DNA of 64,000 nt from Pseudisothecium myosuroides (Eukaryota > Streptophyta > Bryopsida > Hypnales > Lembophyllaceae), in assembly GCA_951799445.1 (NCBI GenBank), contig OX637291.1:13084501-13148500 (forward strand), in the 5' to 3' direction. The notes under the pieces were generated by a model. The model worked only from the letters and a program-made list of their open reading frames with translations, had not been told where the DNA came from and did not search any database. This document shows positions 36,988-48,700 of this stretch, one piece after another. Every line of letters starts with the position of its first letter. The first letter of the stretch is position 1. The position numbers and the translations under genes are program-made.

Positions 36988-38283
36988 ATGGAAGACATGC
37001 ACGCCTCAGAATACAACCTTGAGGAAGACTACGCCTCGGAAGACTACGATTCGGAAGACTACTCCAATTGGACTGATGTAGCGCCTGATTCCAACCTCGT
37101 CGACTCGGTTTATTACGACGTACTCCCGGACGTGTTGATCGACGAGTACGTGCCACCACATACTGCCCCTACAATTGAAGCAGAAAATGCGATCGAACAG
37201 TCTGTTGTTGTAGAAGCCGCGGAAGCAGATGCTACCTTGGAATCAGAAATTGCGGTCGAAGAAGAAGAGGACACGATGAGCGAATGGTATGAAGAAGAAG
37301 ATGAGGATATGACTAGCGAAGGATCTGAAGAAGCCCCTGAAGACGAAACTTGGATTTCAGACGAAGAAGGATTGACGATCCAAGACTTTGCAGAATCAAA
37401 CGCTCCTTTTGAAGAAGAAACTTGGATTCCAGACGAAGAAGGATTGACGATCCAAGACTTTGCAGAATCAAACGCTCCGTTTGAAGAAGAAACTTGGATT
37501 GCAGGCGAAGAAGGATTGACGATCCAAGACTTTGCAGAATCAAACGCTCCGTTTGAAGAAGAAACTTGGATTGCAGGCGAAGAAGGATTGACGATCCAAG
37601 ACTTTGCAGAATCAAACGCTCCTTTTGAAGAAGAAACTTGGATTGCAGGCGAAGAAGGATTGACGATCCAAGCCTTTGCAGAATCAAATGCTCCGTTTGA
37701 AGAAGAAACTTGGATTCCAGACGAAGAAGGATTGACGATCCAAGCCTTTGCAGAATCAAACGCTCCGTTTGAAGAAGAAACTTGGATTGCAGGCGAAGAA
37801 GGATTGACGATCCAAGACTTTGCAGAATCAAACGCTCCGTTTGAAGAAGAAACTTGGATTGCAGACGAAGAAGGATCGACGATCCAAGCCTTTGCAGAAT
37901 CAAACGCTCCTTTTGAAGAAGAAACTTGGATTCCAGACGAAGAAGGATTGACGATCCAAGACTTTGCAGAATCCAACGCTCCGTTTGAAGAAGAAACTTG
38001 GATTGCAGGCGAAGAAGGATTGACGATCCAAGACTTTGCAGAATCCAACGCTCCATTTGAAGAAGAAACTTGGATTGCAGACGAAGAAGGATTGACGATC
38101 CAAGACTTTGCAGAATCGAACGCTCCTTTTGAAGAAGAAACTTGGATTCCAGACGAAGAAGGATTGACAATTCAAGACTTTGCAGAATCAAACGCTCCTT
38201 TTGAAGAAGAAACTTGGATTGCAGGCGAAGATGCGACGATCGAAGACTCTGCAGAACTACACTCCTTAATAATTCACACCTAA
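36988..38283 (+). CDS. Acidic tandem-repeat protein lacking Lys, Arg and Cys
   Basis: A 431-residue frame starts at ATG 36988, five bases after an acceptor-like TTTTGCTGTAG, so there may be an upstream untranslated exon. Residues 1-119 are Asp/Glu/Tyr-rich (DYASEDYDSEDYSNWTD, YYDVLPDVLIDEYVPPH, VEEEEDTMSEWYEEEDEDM). Residues 120-407 are 12 tandem 24-residue units of the form ETWIxxEEGLTIQDFAESNA plus PFEE. A partial 13th unit follows and the tail is AELHSLIIHT. The whole protein contains no Lys, no Arg and no Cys. Each unit has one Trp, two Phe and seven or eight acidic residues. No signal peptide or membrane segment is seen. The function is unknown. It is likely disordered and strongly polyanionic. 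The frame is conserved through all units with only conservative changes, which argues it is translated. Two long minus-strand frames over it are by-products of the 72-bp period. Confidence 0.7.
   Translation: MEDMHASEYNLEEDYASEDYDSEDYSNWTDVAPDSNLVDSVYYDVLPDVLIDEYVPPHTAPTIEAENAIEQSVVVEAAEADATLESEIAVEEEEDTMSEWYEEEDEDMTSEGSEEAPEDETWISDEEGLTIQDFAESNAPFEEETWIPDEEGLTIQDFAESNAPFEEETWIAGEEGLTIQDFAESNAPFEEETWIAGEEGLTIQDFAESNAPFEEETWIAGEEGLTIQAFAESNAPFEEETWIPDEEGLTIQAFAESNAPFEEETWIAGEEGLTIQDFAESNAPFEEETWIADEEGSTIQAFAESNAPFEEETWIPDEEGLTIQDFAESNAPFEEETWIAGEEGLTIQDFAESNAPFEEETWIADEEGLTIQDFAESNAPFEEETWIPDEEGLTIQDFAESNAPFEEETWIAGEDATIEDSAELHSLIIHT
37345..38230 (+). repeat. 72-bp coding tandem array, 12 full units plus a partial
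   Basis: Units start at GAAACTTGGATT every 72 bp from 37345, with the 13th at 38209 breaking off after GCAGGCGAAGA. Variants at two positions (SD, PD, AG or AD after TWI) follow the order SD PD AG AG AG PD AG AD PD AG AD PD AG. From unit 6 on this is a 216-bp PD-AG-AD super-repeat. Unit DNA is nearly identical, pointing to recent expansion or gene conversion. Confidence 0.9.
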
Positions 38284-38380
38284 TTCTACAAATGTCCAGA
38301 AGATAGAAATCAAGTATGCTCCAATTTTTCTTCGAAAGATTTATCCAAGAAAGGATTTAGAGAATCTCGTAGATTTCTGA

Positions 38381-38410
38381 GGATACTGCCATTTTAATGA
38401 AATTGCCCAT
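38381..38410. mobile_element. MITE, ATGG-end family, right-end fragment
   Basis: ACTGCCATTTTAATGAAATTG followed by CCCAT equals the right terminus of the 8686 copy. It lies ~100 bp after the acidic repeat gene and has no left partner. Confidence 0.5.
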
Positions 38411-40144
38411 AAGTGTGATGGACATGAGAAAAATTTGTTGTTTGTTTTTACAATGACTCTAACTTGCACATGGTTGGTGGAGTACAAGTTGTTTATTTTT
38501 ACAATGAATCTTGCACAAGTGTGGTGGACATGAGAAAAACATAAGGTAGAACCACCCAATCCAGATCAAAGAACCATGGGCAACCTTTAGGATGCACTAT
38601 TTTGAACCAAGGAGGGTGCCCAAACTTGGAATGTGTGTTTTTCTCCTTTTCAAGGTTGGGACAATTAAGGTCATGATACATGTCCCAAAGTGCACAAAAA
38701 ACAATGAGCAAGATAGTAGGAAGTAGTGAGTGGGAAAGTAATTTGGCTATGATCGGAGTTAGAAGACTCTAGACATTGACAATGGGTTCCGAGCACTTTT
38801 TGCCTCCCAAAATTCATAGTAATTTCAATTTTGACAATAAAATTACGTAAAATTCAGAGTCCTAATATGTCTTATTTGTCTACATGAAAAAAATTTCCAT
38901 TGCCTCACTCTGCTGCTCATCTGTTCTGTAATCGCTTATTTGATCAGGTATAGGTGGTCCTCCCTTTCCAAAAGAGCTCCTCGGTCCTCAAGGGGTTATT
39001 AGTTCAGGATAAGGCACCACGGAAAAGGGCAAATTCATGACCCCTCTATAGGTACTGTGGCTATACTCTTAAAAGTGCTCTGCATATCAAAGGCTTCAAA
39101 CTCATCATTCAATCATGATATGCTTAGATCTTTATCTTTGTCAATCCGTGACAGAGATTTGGATTATTTTGCAACACACACAAGGCATCTCAAAATACCA
39201 TAAGCTTGCGCCATAATGTATTATACTACTGGAGAATTCCCAGATGACTTTCAGTTACACAGTGATATTTCACACCTTTCCAACTTCTTTTCACCCAACT
39301 TTGCCTACTGATTGCAACCAAATGACTTTAAGAGTCCAAGAAAACTCAAAAATGAGAAGTCAATCTCCTTTAATTAATCTCAGAGTTCCTTCATATTCAT
39401 TCAACTGCAGGATTTAAGTTAGATCACAAGATCCTACAGGAGAACTGGTTACGTAATCTGACACGTTTGCCATCAAGAGAATTGGTTACGTAACCTGCTA
39501 TTGCGGAAGGACACTCATAGCCACATTAATCTACAGTGAAGATGGACCGCAGGCCAAGCGTCCGGAGAGCAACATTGGGCCCATCCAAACCTGGACTGAA
39601 ACCCTCCACTTACAGTAGAAGACCCCCACAATCCTCCCACGTTAGGTATCCTACATAATTTACTTTCCTCCTCTGCACCAAATCTGTAGACCCTCTATAT
39701 AGTTTTCTTCGGAATCATCCCTTCTAAGTTAACCAAAATTGCGCCGCAGCATGAGCGCACCAAAGTACAACAAATAAATGAGACCGTATGTCACCTCTTC
39801 AACCGCTTTGCCTCGGGCTGCCACTCAAGAAGCCTGCAGATAAATTTATAGGATCCATAAGAAACCTTAAACTACCGTGGAGCAGATTTAGAAAGTGATC
39901 GTGCGCTGGCTATCGAAATCAGTCAAAGATTATTATCATATGTGTTACAAGACTAAATTTTCTGTGATCGCAAATTGGAGTAATGTAGCGAAAGCAATCT
40001 TCAATAGACGTGTGTTAAAACCGCCAAATCATGAAATACTTAGCTAACTTCAAGGATTAACCTCCAATTTTACTACAAGCTGATAAGTATACGTCGCCCT
40101 CACCTGACCATTGCCATTAACTGAAAAATACCTTCATCCTAGCT
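38411..40144. other. Intergenic, includes the 3' flank of the BAH-PHD gene
   Basis: A short duplication (TGGACATGAGAAAAA at 38420 and 38527) and a TTAA-family-like remnant (GGTCCTCAAGGGGTTA at 38984) are visible. The ~250 bp nearest 40144 are probably 3' UTR of the minus-strand gene. No other gene recognised. Confidence 0.4.
39447..39495. promoter_or_regulatory. Pair of TTACGTAA palindromes
   Basis: GGTTACGTAATC (39447) and the perfect 12-bp palindrome GGTTACGTAACC (39484) sit 37 bp apart, each preceded by GAGAA-TGG. TTACGTAA is a bZIP-type core in general. Any role here is inference, and no promoter is assigned. Confidence 0.3.
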
Positions 40145-42788
40145 TCATATTTTAGTGAAATGATGATCAGGAGGTGGTGAAGAACCAGGAGAAGAACGGC
40201 GCATCTTCCTGTCCCCAGCAGGCAAGAAACAATCTGGACAGACAAATTTTTCCATCCTCTTCACCTGATCTGGCGTGAAGCTCATGCAAGAAGGGTGAAA
40301 CCTGTACCCAAAAATGAAAGCAAAACTTAGACTAGCATATTTTCTAATAAATTACGGATATTTTCTTCAAGTTAGTCTGAAAGACACTTCATCTTCGCGA
40401 CAAGCAGTAGTAGCCAAGAACTCGACTCTGGTTCAAGAATTTCATAAAGCATAAAGAGGGTGATGAGGGGAAATTGATTAAGAAAATATATGGTTTAAGA
40501 ACGTAAACCACTGTGGACTTCTGCATTTCTAACTTCGTAAAATTCACCAAAATACAAATCTGGTTGAACCTTCCAACAATGCTTCCAAAAGGCATTGAGG
40601 ATCCAGAGTCTATCAATTGATTCTTAAAGTAAACAGCTAGTTGTTATCTAGGAACTTGGAAGAAACTACCCAGAACTTAGAGTTAAGGATGGGAAGTCAT
40701 GATCTTACCAATCCTTGCAATTCTCACATTGAACCATCAAATCATCAGGATTGTAAGGCATCTCGCATTTACAATACCTACACAAAACCGTCAAAGAACA
40801 TCATATATGTCAGTTTTAACTTTACGAGGAAGTACTCAAAATGCAGGACCACACTCGACAAAATGAATGTTACACTAGACAGTGGAACCCTTCTAGTCAG
40901 ATGCACAACAAAATTCACGTTGGGTGCAAACGCATGCACTTAATACAGACACCGTGCAAAGATCTCTAATTGACAGTCTTAACTGGTATCACTAATGCTG
41001 ATGAGTCTGATGCATGGTCAGTTCCAAATCTCGTCCAACAGTCGTGCTGCCAGAAATACAAATTAATAGTTAGAGAGAAAGATCACGTACACAGCCACTC
41101 GATCAGGAGTGAATCCACCAGTGGAAGCCTTATATTCAAAGCGACAGAAGTAGTCTTCAGAACCAACAGTCTCCAGCTTGGTGTAATTTTTGAAGGTGTG
41201 CACAGTGCATTTTCCCTCTATTGTGTTCGCGCTTTGAATATCGTAGTGATCGGACAAGAAAAGCTCTTTAGAACCATGAAATTGCTTTCTCCCTCCCATG
41301 GATTCTTCAGGCCGATAATACCATCGAACTCGTACTTTAGTATTGTTTCTACTGTCAGCTTCGATCTTCTCTATCTTGGCAACGTAGGGTGGCTTACCAG
41401 AATCTTGCCCCCGCATCAAGACACAATCTCCAACTGTAAATACCACAGCAAATATGGTCAAATAACATTACGTAAACTACATCGGATATTGTCACAAGAA
41501 CGGTAGGGTCACTCACATAATATACAACACTCAGTTAAGTTCCCTCCCCGTATTGAGTAGATGCCTAAACTACTCGACTCGGAAAAGCGACTCGGAAAAG
41601 CGACTCGGAAAAGCGACTCGGTTCAAGTAGAAATCGTTGAAATTTCAAACCAAAATATTGTTACTATTTAAGATCAGGTATCAATCCCAGAGCTTTGCAG
41701 GAACTGTCACGTACGCTATCAGCTGCATTGGTCGCTCATTGGTTCTACATCGTAGATGTCACAGGTCTAAAAATTGTACGACTTTGTATCCAAATTCTAA
41801 CAACTCTTGATATGACATCCTTGTTGCATGTAAACACATGGGTAATGCAAATTTCAATAAAAGAACAAAGAAAACCCTTGTCACTGAGATCTGAAGCCTG
41901 CTGTTAACTAGACGCTTTCACAGAATTCGAAACAAATTAGCGTTGAACACTGATGGCAGAGTAGTATATATTCTGCGTGATGAAAATTAGGGCATGCAGG
42001 AAAATAAACTTCAGAGGCCGACCTAAACGACCTAAAATTCAAATTTACGACGCTTAATATTCGAAAGCTTCAAGATTTAAACAGAAATTGAAAAATGCTG
42101 TTTCTTAAAAGGCAGCTGGCGTTTCTTGGCATGAGTTTAATGTGGTCAGAGTGAAGCCATCGAAGTAGCTCCTCGAAATTATCAACTTCCATTCCAATGC
42201 GTCAGGCTCCAAGAATGCAGAAGAATTCTTGTGAGATGTTTTTATAGAAATGTAACCTCGCGAAGTTCTAATTAAATACGTCTGCGTAATCTTGAAGCTC
42301 GCCTCATCAATGCAAATATACTAGATGCGAATCTCACTCTTTCAGACCGCATCACCAGATTCTATGACGCTCCTCGATCAGCATACACAAACTCTCAATT
42401 ATAATTACTCCTCAGTTGTCCCAGGGCATTTTCTCCTACTTCTTGTATTCCAGTCCGGCATTATTGCCATCTAAAGATGCATCCGACGACAAAAATGCAG
42501 AGATTAAGCTGTACGAAAAAAGAAGGCTTTGAAGTTTCTTGTCAATCAGAGATCTTGCGAATTCGCCAAAACGCGAAGCCTTTCATCAAGATCACGTACA
42601 ATACTTCAATTGCAATGTAATTCATTACGTATCAAACTAAAAACTTCAAAAAACCGACGTCAAGAAGATTACGCTTTTGTTTCCCCAAACTCACCTTTCA
42701 CGACAAAGTACAATATACGACCTTCCCCAAACTCGCCTTTCAAAGTATACGAGTCCAGAGTTTTCTTGGCACCTTTCGACTTCGCCAT
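40145..42788 (-). CDS. BAH-PHD chromatin reader, EBS/SHL family, four exons
   Basis: Minus-strand exons are 42788-42695, 41433-41091, 40777-40709 and 40301-40145. All junctions are GT-AG and in phase, giving 220 residues, close to the usual ~230. The N-terminus [18 protein letters not shown] is typical of the family. Residues ~33-147 are a BAH domain ([40 protein letters not shown], then ELFLSDHYD and [15 protein letters not shown]). Residues ~148-195 are a PHD finger with all eight zinc ligands ([24 protein letters not shown]). Plant relatives read methylated histone H3, through BAH (H3K27me3) and PHD (H3K4me), and repress floral or developmental genes in the nucleus. The start is supported by the family N-terminus. 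[11 protein letters not shown] at the exon 1/2 junction is slightly longer than the usual linker. Whether this is EBS or SHL cannot be decided. Confidence 0.92.
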
Positions 42789-45700
42789 CGCCAACGACCA
42801 AAGCCTCGTATGAATATAAAATTTAGACTCCTTCTCTCTCAGTCTGCCTTCACGAAACCAAAGCCTCGATCTTCTTCAACCCATCAACCAATTATCCATC
42901 AATCCGAATCACAACCTCAAAATCTTCCACCGCCAAACAAGCGCTCACCACATCTCGACCAAACCCGGCGGAAAGACGTCACGGCCAACACAATTCACGA
43001 CAATAGAAAGTAAGAGACCATTCTGACCATGGCGACCGCGCGCAACAATCCACGATTTTGCGAAAAGAAGAGACCGGCGATGAAGCGCTCGCAAAATTTC
43101 TGCGCACAATCTGTCTACGCTGGAAAATTAGAGGCCTTCCTCACTCGTCCAAGTGGAGAACAGCTCCTCTTGACTTCCGAAGGCTCCTCGTGAAGTTCCA
43201 CACCTGGGCCTCGAAGTCCCGCTCGAAGTGTCGGGCTTTGCTCTTCGAAGACTCCGACCGCAACTGCGGCTTCGATCTTCACAGTCGCGTGTTTCGTACT
43301 CTGTCGGCACTAAAGTCCCACTTCGACTCAGGTTTCCGCTGTCTGCCCGACTGGGCAAATTTTTGCCCGCCTGCCCGAATTTTATGATATTTTAATTACT
43401 TTATATTTTACATTTTTTAATACAAGCAAAAGATCTTAGACTAATAATAGAAATTACCCCTTTATATTTACCCTAGTTATTGTAGCTATGCGCCTAAAGA
43501 CACTCTAGTTGCTACAAGCTTGAACGCTACTTGCTCCATTACGTAGGTTTTAGGTACTACAATATTAATATAAAATACTCCCTTTCACTTTAAGGCAAGC
43601 AAGCTGAGTTTGGGTGTAAGACAAAAATTTGTCTAGTCACACAAACATGGGAAACCCTGAATCCAAATAGGACTTAGGACCTATTTACATGCTCACCCGG
43701 TGGGCAAAGGATAACATAGGGTACTACAAGTGCAATTAGCAATTGCAATTTCATGTGGACCCAATGGATGGAGAGGGATACATTAAGAACTCCATATATA
43801 TTAAGTGCTCTCAAAATTGACTAGCCTTTACCAATGGGATTGTCCACCAATATTGGTTGAAAATTAAGCTCTTCCCTTTCCATTGTCCACCCCGGCAAGA
43901 CAATCGGTTGAGCCAATTTTGTCTTCTTGCTTGGATTAGGCACAGAGTTGCCTACCAAGACAGCATGTAAATGTCGACACAAGCCCAACATAAACTTTCT
44001 TCTTTTAGCTTAGACACTTAGAGTTTAATATTATATATTTCAATGAATGGAGACATTAGAGTCCTTGAGGAATACTTTTTGTCCAAATCAGTTGTGGGTC
44101 TTTCTAATGAGCTAGAGTGATAAGCTTGTATTGAAATGCTGGTGGTTGTTTTATATAAAATCCTTATTAATGAATATGCACTCTTAGAGAATCTCCACCC
44201 ACTCACGGGAAAGCTCCTCAGCCTGGGCTTGAGTGTAGCCTCTGAGAAAAAAGTGGTCCACCGCGGACCCGACCAAGGTGAAAAAGAGCCCGGTTACAAC
44301 ACAAATGACTCTGGAAACTATAGGACCCCGTCCCCATCACGATTGTGGACTCGAGAAAGATCTTATCAGTTTGTTGGATTGTGGGCTACAACCTCATTTC
44401 ATGAATTTTTTTTAATGAGTTGGCATGTTGATTTGCTTGTCCATTTTCATGGTCATTAAAGTCCAAGAATAACTTTTGAATGGGGTGTCAACCTAGCCAG
44501 AAGAAACCTCGATTCCAAATAGCCAACCACCCCATTCCCCAAACCATGTTTGTGTTCAAAAAATTGTATTGAAAAATTGTATTCAAAATTTAAAAAAAAT
44601 CAAAGTGTGCTTGAGGTGTGCTTGAGGTAGACCTCAAGTACAATTTGATTTTTTTGAAGATTTTGAATAGAATTTTCAACACAATTTTTTCTTGGAATTT
44701 TGATTCAAATGCAATGAGAATAGTGAAAGCGTGCTTGAGGTGTGCTTGAGATAGACCTCAAACACACCTCAAGCACACTTTGATTTTTTTGAAGATTTTG
44801 AATAGAGTTTTTTAACACAATTTTTTTGGACTTTTAATTTAAAGGAAATGAGAAAAGTTAAAGTGTGCTTGAAATATGCTTGAGGTCTACCTCAAGAACA
44901 CCTTAGGCACACTTTTAATTTTTTTAGAATTTTTTTTAGAATTTTCTTAAACAATTATTTTTTGGATTTTTGATTCAAATGGAATGAGAAAAGTGAAAGT
45001 GTTATTGAGGTTTGCTTGAGGTAGGTCTCAAGCATTTTTAAAAAAAAATTTGAATAGAATTATTCATCCCATTTTTTTATTTTATTTTAATTCTTCCGGA
45101 ATTCCACTAAGTTGACAACCTACACTTGAAGTCTACCAACTTGCAATTAAGCATGAGTTTGACTTTTGCCCGTGTTATCCGGCCGGGGATGACTGGGGTG
45201 TCTCTTTGTTAACATAGAGCCCAAGAGGAGCAAGGCTTGTGCCACCCCATTACCCCAATTCTCTTTGGAGATGCTCTTACATGGTATACCGTTCACTTTT
45301 AGGTCATTATGTACAACTATTTTTTTGGTTCTTAAATTTTATTTTATTTTATTTTTGCAGGTGGCAAATCAAGAGACCTACGGTATCCTTGGAGCCCTAG
45401 TTCAGAGTCAAATTGGTCTAAGGTAGGTGCATCCATTCCCAACCATTTATTGCGTTCCGTCAATATATAGTAAAGGTGGACATTTTCTTTTTAGAATGTA
45501 TTGTATTTGTACATGATGACGGAATGGGTGCGTCTACCTTACGTGAACTTGGCTTCATTACTAACCGCCATTTTGCTGTAGATTTCAACTTCCCTTATCA
45601 GAAGATGTTTCATCCCTTGCCACCAAATTTGGGTGTAGGAGTGGCCTTGGATTTTGTAAACAGAGACATGTCTTTTGTGAAAGCTGATTGATCTATGGTA

Positions 45701-48700
45701 TAGTATTTTTGCTGGCGTGGATCTAGGTCCAATATCTCCCTTTTTCTCTTTCCTAAATTCTTATTTTTTATTTTTGTTACCTAGAATTGCATATTTCAAG
45801 ACCAACAATGAGGATTCCAATTCATACACTCAATATGTGTAGTTCAAAATGATTTTTCAGTCCTAGATTTTTCAATTTGTTTGATCCTCAGTGACTTTTT
45901 AGGCTTTTTTTTTGCACATAGAAACCTTTGTGAGAGCAAACGGAGCCTTCATTCTCTTTTTTTGAAACTTTTGACATCTCAAAAGTGGCGACCTCCATCA
46001 AAGAAATTGGATCTATGGAAAGCCTTTGAATTGCAAGCTCCCAAATAGGAAGCATAGTGGGCAGACAAGTGGTGAAAGTGGGGCGGAGCTTGGGATGTAC
46101 CAAGGGATATGTTATAGAGTATATTGATGAGAGTTATGGTTTCTGTTTCTTAATAAACTTTTTTATTGTTGGTGAAAATTTTAAAAAATTTGACATAAAA
46201 GGGGACAACAACAGCTTGATTTTGCTAACTGACGAGAATGACAATGATGCTAGAGTGTAATTGGGGAGCGACAAGCAATGAACGTTGAGCAACAAGCATT
46301 TAGACTTGAGTGCTCACTAAGACTTTGTTTTATTAGAAATAGAAATATTAGAATCATAAATAGTAATGTCAAACCCAAAAATAATAATGTTAAAATTATT
46401 GAAATAGAAATTATTAAAAATAGAATTTCAAAATGTCAATTTAATTTTTTTTAAAAGCTTTATTTAAGGTAGTCAATTTAGCATTCAAATGTTGCAAGTA
46501 GGGCCAAGAATAATTGCCTAGCTTTTCTTGCAACAAGAAAGGTACTACCATAGAGATGATGTGCAAATGAATTTCATCTATGTCATCCAATCATCATCCA
46601 TCTAGGGAAAACCTTATTTATACATTGCCCGGGTACGCAACTCCCATATTATATGACCCTCATTATAATCACTTATAATGCATTTTAGTCCAATTTCAAG
46701 GGATACAATTTGTTTTAATGTAGAAAATTCTTGTAGCCCTTTTAACAAGGAATCCAAAAACGTAATTATATATATGAAATGATATTTCTTTGGGGACAAT
46801 AATAGCATTAAAAAACTAATTATATGAATTTTTTTAATACATGTATCATAGGACAAGCTACCCAGCTTTCTGGACTTTTTAATAAAAATTTAATTTTAAT
46901 TGGCGGGAACTTCTTGTAAAGAATTTTTAAAACTATGCACAAGTGTTTCAAATCTTCATATATATTGTGAGTTTTTTTCTTATATGTATACAATTCAACA
47001 TTTTCTACATTTAATTCTCTTTTAATTTGGTCTTCATCCAACTTTTTGGTCTTTTTAATTTTATATAATTTTTACAAAAGCCGTCCTCTGAGCCGTTTTA
47101 ATGCCGATGACCCGTGCGTATAATACATGAGTTGCGTACCCGGGATACATTGCAATACATGTCCTATGGTTCTCTCTATTTATTTTTTTATGACTCTTTT
47201 GGAAGTGGAATGCACAAACCTTGCTATTGAGTGTCCATTTATTGAAAATTAGATACTTCAATTGATGCTTAGTAGTAGTAGTTTTGAGTGGTTTTTGACA
47301 AAAAAATGGTCTTGGGACTTTAGAGATTAAAAATAATTATGTATTTTTTATTTTAAGTAATACTATACCAACTAAAGAAAATCATGTCAACAAAATTCTT
47401 ATTAAAAGCCCCCCCAAAATTAGAAAACAATTCCAAACACTTTGTGAATCAATGAATAGAAAAAAATAGGAATTTGTTCTTAGGCTAGATAATATGGAAT
47501 TTTGAATTCTTCTAAATAGTAGCTGAGATTTTGGCAGAACTCTTTTAGATTTCCTAAGACGCTTTAGGGTTCCTAAGAATTCCATATCACCTTTTAAGTA
47601 ATTATGGGAAAATAATCTATAACATCTTCTTTTAGAACTTCCGTTGAATTAGGCCCTACTATTTTCAATTTTTGTTATCATGGAGATTGCAAATATTTGA
47701 GTAATAAAAAAAAATCTAGTAGAAAATAGGTTTAATTTAATTCCAAAAGGTCGGAGGGTGTTTTGGAAGAGGCTCGGGGGGTGCACTCCCATTTATTTAG
47801 CTGGAGATGTGCAATCAAATGAAGGGTGATCTTAATTAGAGTGGTCCTAAATTTTAGACATGACTTCAAATAAAGTAGCATCATCATAATGCATTGAGTG
47901 TCTTTATAAATAACAAAGGGTAGGAGAAAATAGTGATTTTTAGATTTTTTTTAGTTCTACAATAGCCTTGCCAAAAAAAAAAAAAAATCTAAAGTTCAGT
48001 ACAATACTATGGAGTATAACTTTATATGGAGTGTAACTAATCCAGGCCAAGTATCCAATGTCTAGTGTATTGTTTTGCTAATGACAATGTAGATTTGGTA
48101 GTTGAAGGTTCCTAGGATGAGAAACGTCTGCACTAAAAATTACTTTTGCTTTGAATGTTTGGATCATTAAAACCAGTTTGTGCTTTTCAAAGTAGTTTTG
48201 TTAAAATTATTTGAAGTTTTACAATTTCAATCTTATATTCTATTCAAGCATGCAGAAGACATGTGACATGTGCAGGTTAAATGTTGATTATTAATGCATC
48301 CAACTTTAAACATTACATGAGAAATATTTAATTAAAAAAGTTGCATCTAAGTAATAAGTGTCAATCTTGAAAATTGTAAGGATTAGCCAATCAATTTTAA
48401 TCTCCTATTGTAATTTACTTCATGGTGGAAAGACGATGATGGATTGAACATATCAGAGCATCAATAGTTTGGAACTTTCAGTTTCGTATGACTACGGGAA
48501 AGCTTTTAAATTGAGCTTACATAGCATTGGTGCAATCAAAGGTGTTTTCATAGCTGAAAGTTGCAATGGAAATCAAGATTGAGCAAATGCCACACATTGT
48601 TAGTATGTTACAAGTCCAATCTTCAAAGAGTAAACATTTTGCAATTGAGGTTGTTAATTTCCTAAAAATATGGTACTTTCTCAGACAAACCCAACGCAAT

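Larger units (their letters stand above)
35848..37190 (+). repeat. Tandem segmental duplication (two units)
   Basis: Unit 1 (about 35848-36401) and unit 2 (about 36402-37190) align over their whole length. Shared words include CAGTTGAAACATATAT, TTGCTTAACCTAAGTCATGG, AAGAATTGTGTAAAGTATTG, AGTTTCCTGACTTCGGCGAA, GATGGCTGCTGACCAATT and TTTTGCTGTAGGTTT, then the first coding exon. Unit 2 is longer because a MITE entered at 36516-36685 and ~60 bp lies near 36870. The duplication copied upstream sequence, an intron acceptor and the start of the acidic repeat gene. Confidence 0.8.
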